A stretch of DNA of 64,000 nucleotides from Streptomyces viridochromogenes (GTDB lineage Bacteria; Actinomycetota; Actinomycetes; Streptomycetales; Streptomycetaceae): positions 430,927 through 494,926 of the forward strand of contig NZ_LGUR01000002.1 in the NCBI RefSeq assembly GCF_001270495.1, given 5' to 3'. Numbering within the stretch: position 1 is the first letter of the stretch; every line of letters starts with the position of its first letter. Positions 43,409 through 51,194 of this stretch are shown piece by piece. Both the position numbers and the translations under genes were made by a program. The notes beneath the pieces were generated by a model. It was not told where the DNA came from. It saw nothing but the letters and a program-made list of their open reading frames with translations, and made no database searches.

Positions 43409-43884
43409 CACGATCCGCTACCGATCAGTAACGGTCGGTTGAGAATCCCGAGCGGAATCTCGACTCCAGGGAATCTGCACATTCAATACTCAACGAAGTC
43501 ACCGTGCGCCGGGCTTCTGCACAAGCGAGCTACCGACGGTCACCCCCTTGAGGCGGGAGTGTCGCTTTCGCCACCGCATCGCCCGAAGGCCCGCCGGGCG
43601 GATGCAACAGGACGTCCGAGCCGATGCTGTGACGCATGTGAAGAAGTCGCCGACAAGACGTGCCCGCGTCTGCACGGATCGGTGCGGCCTGGACCAAAGT
43701 GCCCTGGTGAGCACGGAGTTTGATTGGAAGCCCGTACCCGCAGCGTGCTTTGATCCATCGCACCGCAGGGGCCGTCCACGGCTTCCGGAAACGGGCGCCG
43801 GGTGCCTGCGGTCGCGGCCGTCATCTGTCCCCAGAGGGGGCCGCTCCCCCTTGTGAAATACCCATTAGGAAGGGAAGTTCCATC
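43409..43884. other. 476-bp regulatory region upstream of the peptide export operon
   Basis: No credible gene. A small inverted repeat ACCG-N8-CGGT follows the thioesterase. A 6-bp stem AGGGGG/CCCCCT (43835-43851, loop CCGCT) lies 34 bp before the precursor start. TTGATT boxes are visible but no spaced -10 partner is convincing. The base composition is less GC-rich than the flanks, typical of a long 5' leader or promoter. Confidence 0.45.
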
Positions 43885-44100
43885 ATGAACTCCACCCCCC
43901 AGGTTGCGACCGTCGAGATCTCCGACGCCGAGCTCGACAACGTCTCCGGCGGCCTGCAGGTCAACGCCGTGAACGGTGCCCTCGACGCTGTCAACGGCAT
44001 CGCCCCGGTTTCCGGCCTGGTCGACACGGTCGTCGGCACCGTGGAGGGTGTCACCGGCCTGAACACCGCCCCGGTCTCGGGTCTGGTCGCCGGTCTCTGA
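43885..44100 (+). CDS. double-glycine-leader secreted peptide precursor
   Basis: A 71-residue peptide with ribosome site AGGAAGGGAAG. The leader (1-23) ends ISDAELDNVSGG, a typical double-glycine motif cut by C39 peptidases, as found on the ABC protein encoded downstream. The predicted mature part (residues 24-71, 48 residues) has no Cys, no Lys, Arg or His, and a net charge near -3. It is built of Val, Gly, Ala, Asn and Leu. It repeats APVSGLV twice (22-residue spacing) and AVNG twice. It is annotated in relatives as lantipeptide-like, but Ser/Thr are few and no synthetase gene adjoins, so an unmodified bacteriocin or structural surface peptide is more likely. Confidence 0.85.
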   Translation: MNSTPQVATVEISDAELDNVSGGLQVNAVNGALDAVNGIAPVSGLVDTVVGTVEGVTGLNTAPVSGLVAGL

Positions 44101-44120
44101 TCGCGCCTTTTTGCACCGCT

Positions 44121-44153
44121 GAGTCCCGGAGCCGTTCCCCGGTTCCGGGGCTC
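44121..44153 (+). terminator. hairpin between precursor and export genes
   Basis: A 14-bp stem (44121-44134 with 44140-44153) with two G-U wobbles and loop TTCCC, 20 bp after the precursor stop. A probable partial terminator or mRNA stabiliser giving more precursor than exporter. Confidence 0.65.
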
Positions 44154-44245
44154 TTCGGGTGCCGGAAAACAATCCGGCACCGCCCCGCATCACGGCCGGC
44201 CCACGCGCGCCGGTCTCCACTCATCCTCAGGTGAGGGAAAGTTCC

Positions 44246-45052
44246 GTGCAGTTCCGCCAACAGGCCCTCGCCAAGCTCCAGTCACCGGAGGAGCTCGACC
44301 TTCCGGTGCGTTTCGCCCGCCCCCAGGGCTGGCTGGTGCTCTCCGTGACGGTGGTCGTCATGGCCGCCGCCTCCGTGTGGGCGGTGACCGGTTCGGTCGC
44401 CTCCACGGTCGGCGCGCCCGCCATCCTCACCCACGGGCAGGGCAGCTACATCCTGCAGAGCCCGGTCGCCGGCCAGGTCACCGCGGTCCTCGCCGAGCAG
44501 GGCCAGCGGCTCCCGGCGAACTCGCCCGTACTGAAGGTCCGTACGGCCAAGGGCGAAACGGTCGTCCGTACGGTCGCCGCGGGCCGGGTCACCGCGCTCG
44601 CCGCCACCATCGGGCAGATCATCTCCACCGGCGCGAACGTCGCCGCCGTGGAGAAGGTCGCCCACACCAAGGACGCGCTGTACGCGACGGTGTACGTGCC
44701 CGCCGGGAACGCGGCCTCCATCCCCGACAAGGCGGCAGTGGACCTCACGGTCTCCTCCGTGCCCACCCAGGAGTACGGCGTCCTGCGCGGCCATGTGAAG
44801 TCGGTGGACCGCTCGGCGCAGTCGGCGCAGCAGATCGCCGCGTTCCTCGGGGACAACCAGCTGGGCGAGCAGTTCACCAAGGACGGCAGGCCGGTCGCCG
44901 TGCTGGTCCAGCTGGACCGGAAGGCGAGCACGAAGAGCGGCTACAAGTGGTCGTCCACGGACGGGCCGCCGTTCTCCCTCACCTCCATGACCATGGCCGA
45001 AGCCTCGATCGAGCTGGCCGACGAGCGTCCCGTCGATTGGCTGCTGCCGTGA
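44246..45052 (+). CDS. HlyD-like membrane-fusion adaptor of an NHLM-type exporter
   Basis: A 268-residue protein with one membrane helix at about residues 30-53 (GWLVLSVTVVVMAAASVWAV) and an extracytoplasmic biotinyl-lipoyl/HlyD-like domain (VAGQVTAVLAEQGQRLPANSPVLKV). It is shorter than Gram-negative HlyD proteins, fitting a monoderm. The GTG at 44246 has GAGGGAAAG upstream. GTGA overlap with the next gene indicates coupling. It matches the HlyD-like member of the three-gene NHLM export systems. Confidence 0.85.
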   Translation: MQFRQQALAKLQSPEELDLPVRFARPQGWLVLSVTVVVMAAASVWAVTGSVASTVGAPAILTHGQGSYILQSPVAGQVTAVLAEQGQRLPANSPVLKVRTAKGETVVRTVAAGRVTALAATIGQIISTGANVAAVEKVAHTKDALYATVYVPAGNAASIPDKAAVDLTVSSVPTQEYGVLRGHVKSVDRSAQSAQQIAAFLGDNQLGEQFTKDGRPVAVLVQLDRKASTKSGYKWSSTDGPPFSLTSMTMAEASIELADERPVDWLLP

Positions 45053-47274
45053 GCACCGCACAGGAGACCCGCGGCAGCAGGCGCCGCGCCGCCCCGCCGA
45101 AGCGCCCGGTGCCCAAGGGCAGGTCGAAGACCGTCCGCACGCCCACCGTGCTCCAGATGGAGGCCGTGGAGTGCGGCGCCGCCTCCCTCGCGATGGTGCT
45201 CGGCCACTACGGCCGCCATGTCCCGCTGGAGGAGCTGCGCATCGCGTGCGGCGTCTCCCGCGACGGCTCGCGCGCCAGCAATCTGCTGAAGGCGGCCCGC
45301 AGCTACGGGCTGACGGCCAAGGGCATGCAGATGGACACGGCCGCCCTCGCCGAGGTGAAGACCCCGGCCGTCCTGTTCTGGGAGTTCAACCACTACGTCG
45401 TCTACGACGGCATGGGTCGCCGCTTCGGCCGCCGCGGCGTCTACATCAACGACCCCGCCAAGGGCCGCCGTTTCGTGCCCATGGAGGACTTCGACGGCAG
45501 CTTCACCGGCGTCGTCCTGGTGATGGAGCCCGGCGAGGACTTCAGCAAGGGCGGGCGCAAGCCGGGCGTGCTCGGCGCGATGCCGGCCCGGCTGCGCGGG
45601 ACCGCGGGCACGATGCCCGCCGCCGTCCTGGCGAGCCTGCTCCTGGTGGTGGTCGGCGCGGCGGTGCCCGCACTGAGCCGCACCTACATCGACATGTTCC
45701 TCATCGGCGGCCAGACCTCCCTGCTGGGCGTGCTGTTCGCGTCCATGGGAACCTGCGTCGCGCTCACCCTCGTGCTGACCTGGCTCCAGCAGGCGAACCT
45801 GCTGCGCGGCCGCATCATCTCCTCCACCCTCTCCAGCGCCCGCTTCCTGCGGCATCTGCTGCGGCTGCCGGTGACCTTCTTCTCCCAGCGCAGCCCGGCC
45901 GACCTGGTGCAACGCCTCCAGTCGAACGACGCGGTGTCCGAGACCCTGGCCCGCGACCTCGCGGCGGCGGGCGTGGACGCGGTGGTGGTCGTCCTCTACG
46001 CGATCCTCCTCTACACCTACGACCCGCAGCTCACGTTCGTCGGCATCGGCGTCGCGCTGCTGAACATCGTCGCCATGCGCGTCGTCATCCGCCTGCGCGC
46101 GACCCGTACGGCGAAACTGCGCGCGGACAGCGCCCGGCTCACCAACACCGCGTACACCGGCCTCCAGCTGATCGAGACGATGAAGGCGACCGGCGGCGAG
46201 GACGGCTACTTCCGCAAGTGGGCGGGACAGCACGCCACCACGCTGGAGGAGCAGCAGCGCCTCGGCGTGCCGAGCGCCTGGCTGGGCGTGGTCGCGCCGA
46301 CGCTCGCCACGCTCAACAGCGCGCTCATCCTCTGGATCGGCGGCATGCGCGCGGTCGAGGGCGGCATATCCGTCGGCCTGCTGGTCGCCTTCCAGGCCCT
46401 GGTCACCCGCTTCACCGCCCCGATCACCCGACTGAACGGCGTCGCCGGCCGCATCCAGGACTTCGCCGCGGACGTGGCCCGCCTGAAGGACGTCGAGAAC
46501 TTCGAGGCGGACCCGCTCTACGGCCGTGCAGGTACCGGCGAGTCGACGCGCCGCCTGCACGGGCACGTCGAACTCCAGAACATCACCTTCGGCTACAGCC
46601 CCCTCGACAAGCCGCTGCTGACCGGCTTCGACCTGACGGTGGGCCCCGGCCAGCAGGTGGCCCTGGTCGGCGGCTCCGGCAGCGGCAAGTCGACGGTCTC
46701 CCGGCTGATCTCGGGCCTGTACGCCCCCTGGGAGGGCGTCATCCGCATCGACGACCAGCGCATCGAGGACATCCCGCGCGGCGCGCTCGCCGCCTCCGTC
46801 TCCTTCGTCGACCAGGAGGTGTTCCTCTTCGAGGGCACGATCCGCGACAACGTGGCGCTGTGGGACCCGTCCATCCCGGACGACGCGGTGGTGGACGCCC
46901 TGCGTGACGCGGCGCTGTACGACGTGGTCATGCGCCGCCCGGGCGGCATCCAGAGCAAGGTGGAGCAGGACGGCCGCAACTTCTCCGGCGGGCAGCGCCA
47001 GCGTCTGGAGATCGCGCGGGCGCTGGTGCGCCGCCCCAGCATCCTGGTCCTCGACGAGGTGACGAGCGCGCTGGACGCCGAGACCGAGCAGGTCGTGATG
47101 GACAACCTGCGCAAGCGCGGCTGTGCCTGTGTGGTGATCGCGCACCGGCTCAGCACCGTGCGCGACAGCGACGAGATCGTCGTACTCCAGCACGGCACGA
47201 TCGTCGAGCGCGGGCGGCACGAGGAGCTGGTGGCGCGCGGTGGCGCGTACGCGGCGCTGGTCAAGGAGCGGTGA
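45049..47274 (+). CDS. peptidase-containing ABC transporter (C39), NHLM exporter subunit 1
   Basis: A 741-residue PCAT protein. The C39 peptidase is at about 30-160 (QMEAVECGAASLAMVLGHYG with the catalytic Cys, FNHYVVYDG with the His, and NDPAKG with the Asp). The six-helix membrane domain is at about 185-470, and the ATPase at about 500-735 (GGSGSGKST, SGGQRQRLEIARAL, LVLDEVTSALD, IAHRLS). It removes the double-glycine leader of its substrate and exports the peptide. The natural substrate is the 71-residue precursor encoded 0.95 kb upstream. It overlaps the adaptor gene by 4 bp. Confidence 0.93.
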   Translation: MSTAQETRGSRRRAAPPKRPVPKGRSKTVRTPTVLQMEAVECGAASLAMVLGHYGRHVPLEELRIACGVSRDGSRASNLLKAARSYGLTAKGMQMDTAALAEVKTPAVLFWEFNHYVVYDGMGRRFGRRGVYINDPAKGRRFVPMEDFDGSFTGVVLVMEPGEDFSKGGRKPGVLGAMPARLRGTAGTMPAAVLASLLLVVVGAAVPALSRTYIDMFLIGGQTSLLGVLFASMGTCVALTLVLTWLQQANLLRGRIISSTLSSARFLRHLLRLPVTFFSQRSPADLVQRLQSNDAVSETLARDLAAAGVDAVVVVLYAILLYTYDPQLTFVGIGVALLNIVAMRVVIRLRATRTAKLRADSARLTNTAYTGLQLIETMKATGGEDGYFRKWAGQHATTLEEQQRLGVPSAWLGVVAPTLATLNSALILWIGGMRAVEGGISVGLLVAFQALVTRFTAPITRLNGVAGRIQDFAADVARLKDVENFEADPLYGRAGTGESTRRLHGHVELQNITFGYSPLDKPLLTGFDLTVGPGQQVALVGGSGSGKSTVSRLISGLYAPWEGVIRIDDQRIEDIPRGALAASVSFVDQEVFLFEGTIRDNVALWDPSIPDDAVVDALRDAALYDVVMRRPGGIQSKVEQDGRNFSGGQRQRLEIARALVRRPSILVLDEVTSALDAETEQVVMDNLRKRGCACVVIAHRLSTVRDSDEIVVLQHGTIVERGRHEELVARGGAYAALVKER

Positions 47275-47275
47275 G

Positions 47276-50092
47276 ATGACCTCCGTCCACGAGGGCGACC
47301 TCGTTCTCAACGCGCTGGGTCAGATGGGCACGCGCATCGACTGCGCGGGCTTCAACCGGCTCGACCTCGAAGGCCCGCAGGTGCTGTGGCTGGTCGCGTC
47401 CGGTGCCGTGGACCTGTTCGCGGTCGACGCCGGACAGCAGGGCCACTGGCACCACCTCGGCCGGCTGGAGGCGGGCTCGCTGCTGCTGGGCCCGGTCGCC
47501 GGACCGCAGCACACGCTGGTGGCCCGACCGCTGCGGGACTGCGTCGTACACCGCATCGGGCTGCGCGAGCTGTACCAGCCCGCGAACACCCAGACCTGGT
47601 CCTACGACGAGTACGGCAACCCGCAGTACGTCCCGCCGCAGACCAGCCCGCTGGAGTACGCCCTCGCGCTCGGCGTCGGCCGCAGTCTCTCCATCCTCTT
47701 CCAGGCACCGATGGCCACCGAGCGCGCCGCGGAGGTGACCGACGACGACGTCTTCTGGATGCAGGTCCCGCCCGGCAGTGTGCAGTACGGCTCGCTGTAC
47801 GGCGCGGAGGCGGCCGCCGACCTCCTGATGGACCCGGCGGTCTGGCAGTCCATGGTGGACCAGCAGTACCGCCTGCTGACCACGCTGGACCGGTGGATCG
47901 AGCAGCTGGAACGCACCCACGAGACGCGCACCGCGGCGGGCATCAAGGCCGGCGAGGCGGTGCGCGCGCAGGCCGACCAGACGCTGCTGGCGTCCATCGG
48001 CAAGCGCGGCGACAAGCGGACGACGGCCGCCGACGCGGACGCCACCCACGCCGCCTGCAAGCTGGTCGCCCAGGCGGCCGGGATCACGCTGGCCGAGCCC
48101 GCGCAGAGCGGCACCGAGAGCGACCGGCTCGACCCGGTCGAGCGGGTGGCCATCGCGTCGCGCGTGCGCACCCGGGCCGTACGGCTGGACGGGCGGTGGT
48201 GGCGGGACAACGTAGGGCCGCTGGTGGGCCATCGGGCCCTGTCGGGTGCGCCGGTGGCGTTGCTGTGGCGGCGCGGCGGCTATGTCGCCGTCCATCCGGC
48301 GACCGGTCGTGAGACGCCGATCGAGAAGGCCAACGCGGAGGAGTTCGAGCCGCGTGCGGTGATGTTCTACCGGCCGCTGCCCGACCGCGCGCCCAGCCCG
48401 CTGAGGCTGCTGCGGTTCAGCATGCGGGGCACGGGCGGTGATCTGACGAACCTCCTGGTCAGCGGACTGGTCACGGTGGCCATCGGGGCGCTGGTGCCGA
48501 TCGCGACCGGCAAGGTGCTGGGCGAGTTCGTGCCGAAGGCCCAGACCGGGCTGATCGTGCAGTTCTGTCTGGCCGTGATGATCAGCAGTGTCGTGGCCGC
48601 GGCGTTCATGCTGCTGCAGAACCTGACGATCCTGCGCCTTGAGGGCCGTATCGAGGCGACGCTCCAACCGGCCCTGTGGGACCGGCTGCTGCGGCTGCCC
48701 ACGAAGTTCTTCACCGAGCGCTCGACCGGCGAACTGGCCAGTCAGGCCATGGGGATCAGCGCGATCCGCCGCCTGATGGCCGGAGTGGGTCCGGTCGTCG
48801 CGTCGTCGGTGACGGTCGGCGCGATGAACCTGGCGCTGCTGTTCTGGTACAGCGTGCCGATGGCGCTGGCTGCGATCGGCATGCTCGTCGTCATCGCGGG
48901 CGTGTTCCTCGGGCTCGGGCTGTGGCAGGTGCGCTGGCAGCGGCGGCTGGTGGTGCTCAGCAACAAGCTGAACAACCAGGCGTTCCAGACGCTGCGCGGC
49001 CTGCCGAAGCTGCGGGTCGCGGCGGCCGAGAACTACGCGTACGCGGCCTGGGCTGCACAGTTCGCGCGCAGCCGTGAGCTCCAGCAGAAGGTGGGGCGCA
49101 TCAAGAACCTCACCACAGTGATGGGCGCCGTGTACCTGCCCGTGTGCACGCTGCTGATGTTCATGCTGCTGGCTGGTCCGGCTCGCGGAACGATGTCGGC
49201 GGCCGCGTTCCTCACCTTCAACACCTCGGTGACGATGCTGCTGACCTCGGTCACCCAGCTGACGGGCTCGTTCGTGTCGGCGGTGGCCGCGCTGCCGCTG
49301 TTCGAGGAGATCAAGCCGGTGCTGGAGGCCACGCCGGAGGTGCGCACGGCGAGCACCCGGCCGGGTCCGCTGACCGGTTCGATCGAGGCGCGCCGGCTGT
49401 CCTTCCGGTACTCCGACGACGGCCCGCTGGTCCTCGACGACGTGTCCTTCGACGTCCGGCCGGGCGAGTTCGTGGCGATCGTCGGCCCCAGTGGCTGCGG
49501 CAAGTCGACGCTGCTCAGGCTGCTGATCGGCTTCGACAAGCCGGTCTCGGGCAGTGTCCTGTACGACGGTCAGGATCTGTCGGCGCTGGACCAGTCGGCC
49601 GTGCGGCGGCAGTGCGGGGTGGTGCTGCAGCACGCCCAGCCGTTCACCGGCTCGATCCTCGACGTCATCTGCGGCACCGAGCCGTACACGCCGGAGGAGG
49701 CGATGGCGGCGGCCGAGATGGCCGGGCTCGCCGAGGACATCAAGCGGATGCCGATGGGGCTGCACACCATCGTCTCCGGCAGCGGCGCGATCTCCGGCGG
49801 CCAGCGGCAGCGGCTGATGATCGCCCAGGCGCTGATCCGCCGGCCGCGCATCCTCTTCTTCGACGAGGCGACCAGCGCCCTCGACAACGAGACGCAGCGC
49901 ACGGTCATCGAGTCGACCAAGGCGCTCAACGCCACCCGCATCGTCATCGCGCACCGTCTGTCCACGGTGCTGGACGCCGACCGCGTGATCGTGATGGAGG
50001 ACGGCAAGGTCGCCCAGCAGGGCCCGCCCGCACAGCTGCTCGCGGACACGAACGGTCGGCTGCACGAGCTGGTGCGCCGCCAGATGGCCTGA
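47276..50092 (+). CDS. ABC transporter with large N-terminal domain, NHLM exporter subunit 2
   Basis: A 938-residue protein, typical of the second ATPase in NHLM-type bacteriocin export. The N-terminal third (1 to about 370) has a cupin/cyclic-nucleotide-binding-like section (VDLFAVDAGQQGHWHHLGRLEAGSLLLGPV) and a regulatory segment. There is no intact C39 Cys. The membrane domain is at about 385-680, and the ATPase at about 700-930 (GPSGCGKST, SGGQRQRLMIAQAL, ILFFDEATSALD, IAHRLS). It starts one base after the first transporter's stop. It probably heterodimerises with it and senses ligand or precursor. Confidence 0.92.
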   Translation: MTSVHEGDLVLNALGQMGTRIDCAGFNRLDLEGPQVLWLVASGAVDLFAVDAGQQGHWHHLGRLEAGSLLLGPVAGPQHTLVARPLRDCVVHRIGLRELYQPANTQTWSYDEYGNPQYVPPQTSPLEYALALGVGRSLSILFQAPMATERAAEVTDDDVFWMQVPPGSVQYGSLYGAEAAADLLMDPAVWQSMVDQQYRLLTTLDRWIEQLERTHETRTAAGIKAGEAVRAQADQTLLASIGKRGDKRTTAADADATHAACKLVAQAAGITLAEPAQSGTESDRLDPVERVAIASRVRTRAVRLDGRWWRDNVGPLVGHRALSGAPVALLWRRGGYVAVHPATGRETPIEKANAEEFEPRAVMFYRPLPDRAPSPLRLLRFSMRGTGGDLTNLLVSGLVTVAIGALVPIATGKVLGEFVPKAQTGLIVQFCLAVMISSVVAAAFMLLQNLTILRLEGRIEATLQPALWDRLLRLPTKFFTERSTGELASQAMGISAIRRLMAGVGPVVASSVTVGAMNLALLFWYSVPMALAAIGMLVVIAGVFLGLGLWQVRWQRRLVVLSNKLNNQAFQTLRGLPKLRVAAAENYAYAAWAAQFARSRELQQKVGRIKNLTTVMGAVYLPVCTLLMFMLLAGPARGTMSAAAFLTFNTSVTMLLTSVTQLTGSFVSAVAALPLFEEIKPVLEATPEVRTASTRPGPLTGSIEARRLSFRYSDDGPLVLDDVSFDVRPGEFVAIVGPSGCGKSTLLRLLIGFDKPVSGSVLYDGQDLSALDQSAVRRQCGVVLQHAQPFTGSILDVICGTEPYTPEEAMAAAEMAGLAEDIKRMPMGLHTIVSGSGAISGGQRQRLMIAQALIRRPRILFFDEATSALDNETQRTVIESTKALNATRIVIAHRLSTVLDADRVIVMEDGKVAQQGPPAQLLADTNGRLHELVRRQMA

Positions 50093-50147
50093 ACCGCCAG
50101 GCTGATCTTCAGGCCCATCCGTCAGACCGATCAGTCGGACCGATCCG

Positions 50148-50678
50148 TCAGGCGTCCACGCCCGGGATCGGGGCGCCCGAGGGGAAACCGGCGGCGACAT
50201 AGCCGTCGTAGAGGCCCTTCCAGGGCGCCTCGGCCCCGGCGTGCGGCCCCTCGAATCGCTCCCCGCGCGCGTGTGCGTCGAGGGCGGTCAGGCACACCTC
50301 CCAGCCGGCGCCGTTGCGCGCGGCGGTGTTCTCGGCGACGAGGACGTTGGTGAGGGTGAAACGGGTGCGCCCGTCGCCCAGGGACTCCAGGTCGAAGTGG
50401 AGCTCGTCGCCGCCCCACTCGAAGGACAGGTGGCGGGGCTCGTCGACGGCGATGACGCGGCCCGTGGAGTCCTCCGTGTTCGGGTCGCCGCCGAACCTGA
50501 TCGTGCCGCCGGGGCGCAGCTCGATCTCGGCGCGGGACGGGAACCAGTGGGCGAGTTCGTCGACGTCGGTCACGAACCGCCAGACCCGCTCGACGGGGTG
50601 GTCGTAGGTGCGGCTGAAGCGGACGGCCGGGCGACCGTCGTCCAGGGTCAGATAGGTGCCGGTGAGGTCGGCGGTCAT
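50148..50678 (-). CDS. SRPBCC (AHSA1/START-like) domain protein
   Basis: A 176-residue helix-grip protein of the AHSA1 group. Its features are VRFSRTYDHPVERVWRFVTDVDELAHWFP, LRPGGTIRFGG and VIAVDEPRHLSFEW. Members of this group bind hydrophobic ligands and are often paired with ArsR regulators, as here: the gene starts five bp after the ArsR stop. The function is unknown. Confidence 0.87.
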   Translation of the reverse strand: MTADLTGTYLTLDDGRPAVRFSRTYDHPVERVWRFVTDVDELAHWFPSRAEIELRPGGTIRFGGDPNTEDSTGRVIAVDEPRHLSFEWGGDELHFDLESLGDGRTRFTLTNVLVAENTAARNGAGWEVCLTALDAHARGERFEGPHAGAEAPWKGLYDGYVAAGFPSGAPIPGVDA

Positions 50679-50683
50679 GGGGA

Positions 50684-51025
50684 TCAGTCCTTCGTGACGG
50701 GTTCCTCGGGATCGTCCGGCGCCTCGTCGAGCCGACGGCCCAGCTTGTCCAGGCTCGTGTTCCAGAGCCTGCGGTACGGGGCCAGCCAGGCGTCGAGCTC
50801 GGCGATGGGCGCGGGTGCCAGGGCGTAGACGCGGCGCTGCGCGTCCTGCCGGACCCGCACCAGGCCCGCCTCCCTCAGCACCTTGAGGTGCTTGGAGGTG
50901 CTCGGCTGGCTCAGCCCGCATGCCTCCACGATCTCCCCGACGGGCCGGGGCCGCTCCAGGAGCAGCGCGATGATGGCCCGTCGGTGCGGATCGGCGAGGG
51001 CGGTCCAGAGCGAGGCGTCGGCCAT
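50684..51025 (-). CDS. ArsR-family transcriptional regulator
   Basis: A 113-residue winged-helix protein: LWTALADPHRRAIIALLLERPRPVGEIVEACGLSQPSTSKHLKVLREAGLV is the ArsR HTH. The metal-binding ELCVCDL motif is absent, so it is a non-metal ArsR of the type paired with SRPBCC genes. The ATG at 51025 fits the family start, and the -10 box seven bases upstream implies a leaderless mRNA. It is divergent from the DHA2 exporter. Confidence 0.88.
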   Translation of the reverse strand: MADASLWTALADPHRRAIIALLLERPRPVGEIVEACGLSQPSTSKHLKVLREAGLVRVRQDAQRRVYALAPAPIAELDAWLAPYRRLWNTSLDKLGRRLDEAPDDPEEPVTKD

Positions 51026-51032
51026 AGCAGCC

Positions 51033-51062
51033 AATATGCATCACCAGTTATATGCCCGTCAA
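51033..51062 (-). promoter_or_regulatory. promoter of the arsR-SRPBCC pair
   Basis: On the minus strand TTGACG (51062-51057) and CATATT (51038-51033) are spaced by 18 bp; the start codon follows after seven bases, giving a leaderless transcript. Confidence 0.55.
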
Positions 51063-51078
51063 GGAATTCGAGCCGAAT

Positions 51079-51092
51079 ACGTTTCGAAACGT
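51079..51092. promoter_or_regulatory. operator palindrome 1 of the DHA2 exporter
   Basis: ACGTTTCGAAACGT is a perfect 14-bp palindrome touching the upstream edge of the -35 box. Confidence 0.65.
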
Positions 51093-51121
51093 TGCCGTTT
51101 CGCTCGCGGAGGGTCTAGTCT
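51092..51121 (+). promoter_or_regulatory. promoter of the DHA2 exporter
   Basis: TTGCCG (51092-51097), 18-bp spacer, TAGTCT (51116-51121). It is framed by two palindromes, a standard layout for repressor control. Confidence 0.55.
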
Positions 51122-51131
51122 CCTCGAAGTG

Positions 51132-51148
51132 AACGAAACAGTTTCGTT
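51132..51148. promoter_or_regulatory. operator palindrome 2 of the DHA2 exporter
   Basis: AACGAAACAGTTTCGTT: 8-bp half-sites around a central A, just downstream of the expected transcription start. It shares the CGAAAC core with palindrome 1. Confidence 0.7.
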
Positions 51149-51194
51149 TACCTCCGCATTACCTTCGCCCGACTTTCCCTGGAGTTGAATCCCG

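Noticed and set aside
43720..43884. N-terminal extension of the double-glycine peptide to 126 residues
   Set aside because: The leader motif and strong ribosome site place the start at 43885; extended leaders of that length with such composition are not typical.
50093..50147. Short CGATC/GTCAG repeats after the exporter operon as a terminator
   Set aside because: Only 4-bp stems can be drawn; no stable hairpin.
47261..50200. 979-codon minus-strand open frame opposite the second ABC transporter
   Set aside because: Gln/Arg/His-rich low-complexity translation, mirrors the conserved transporter codons; no ribosome site.
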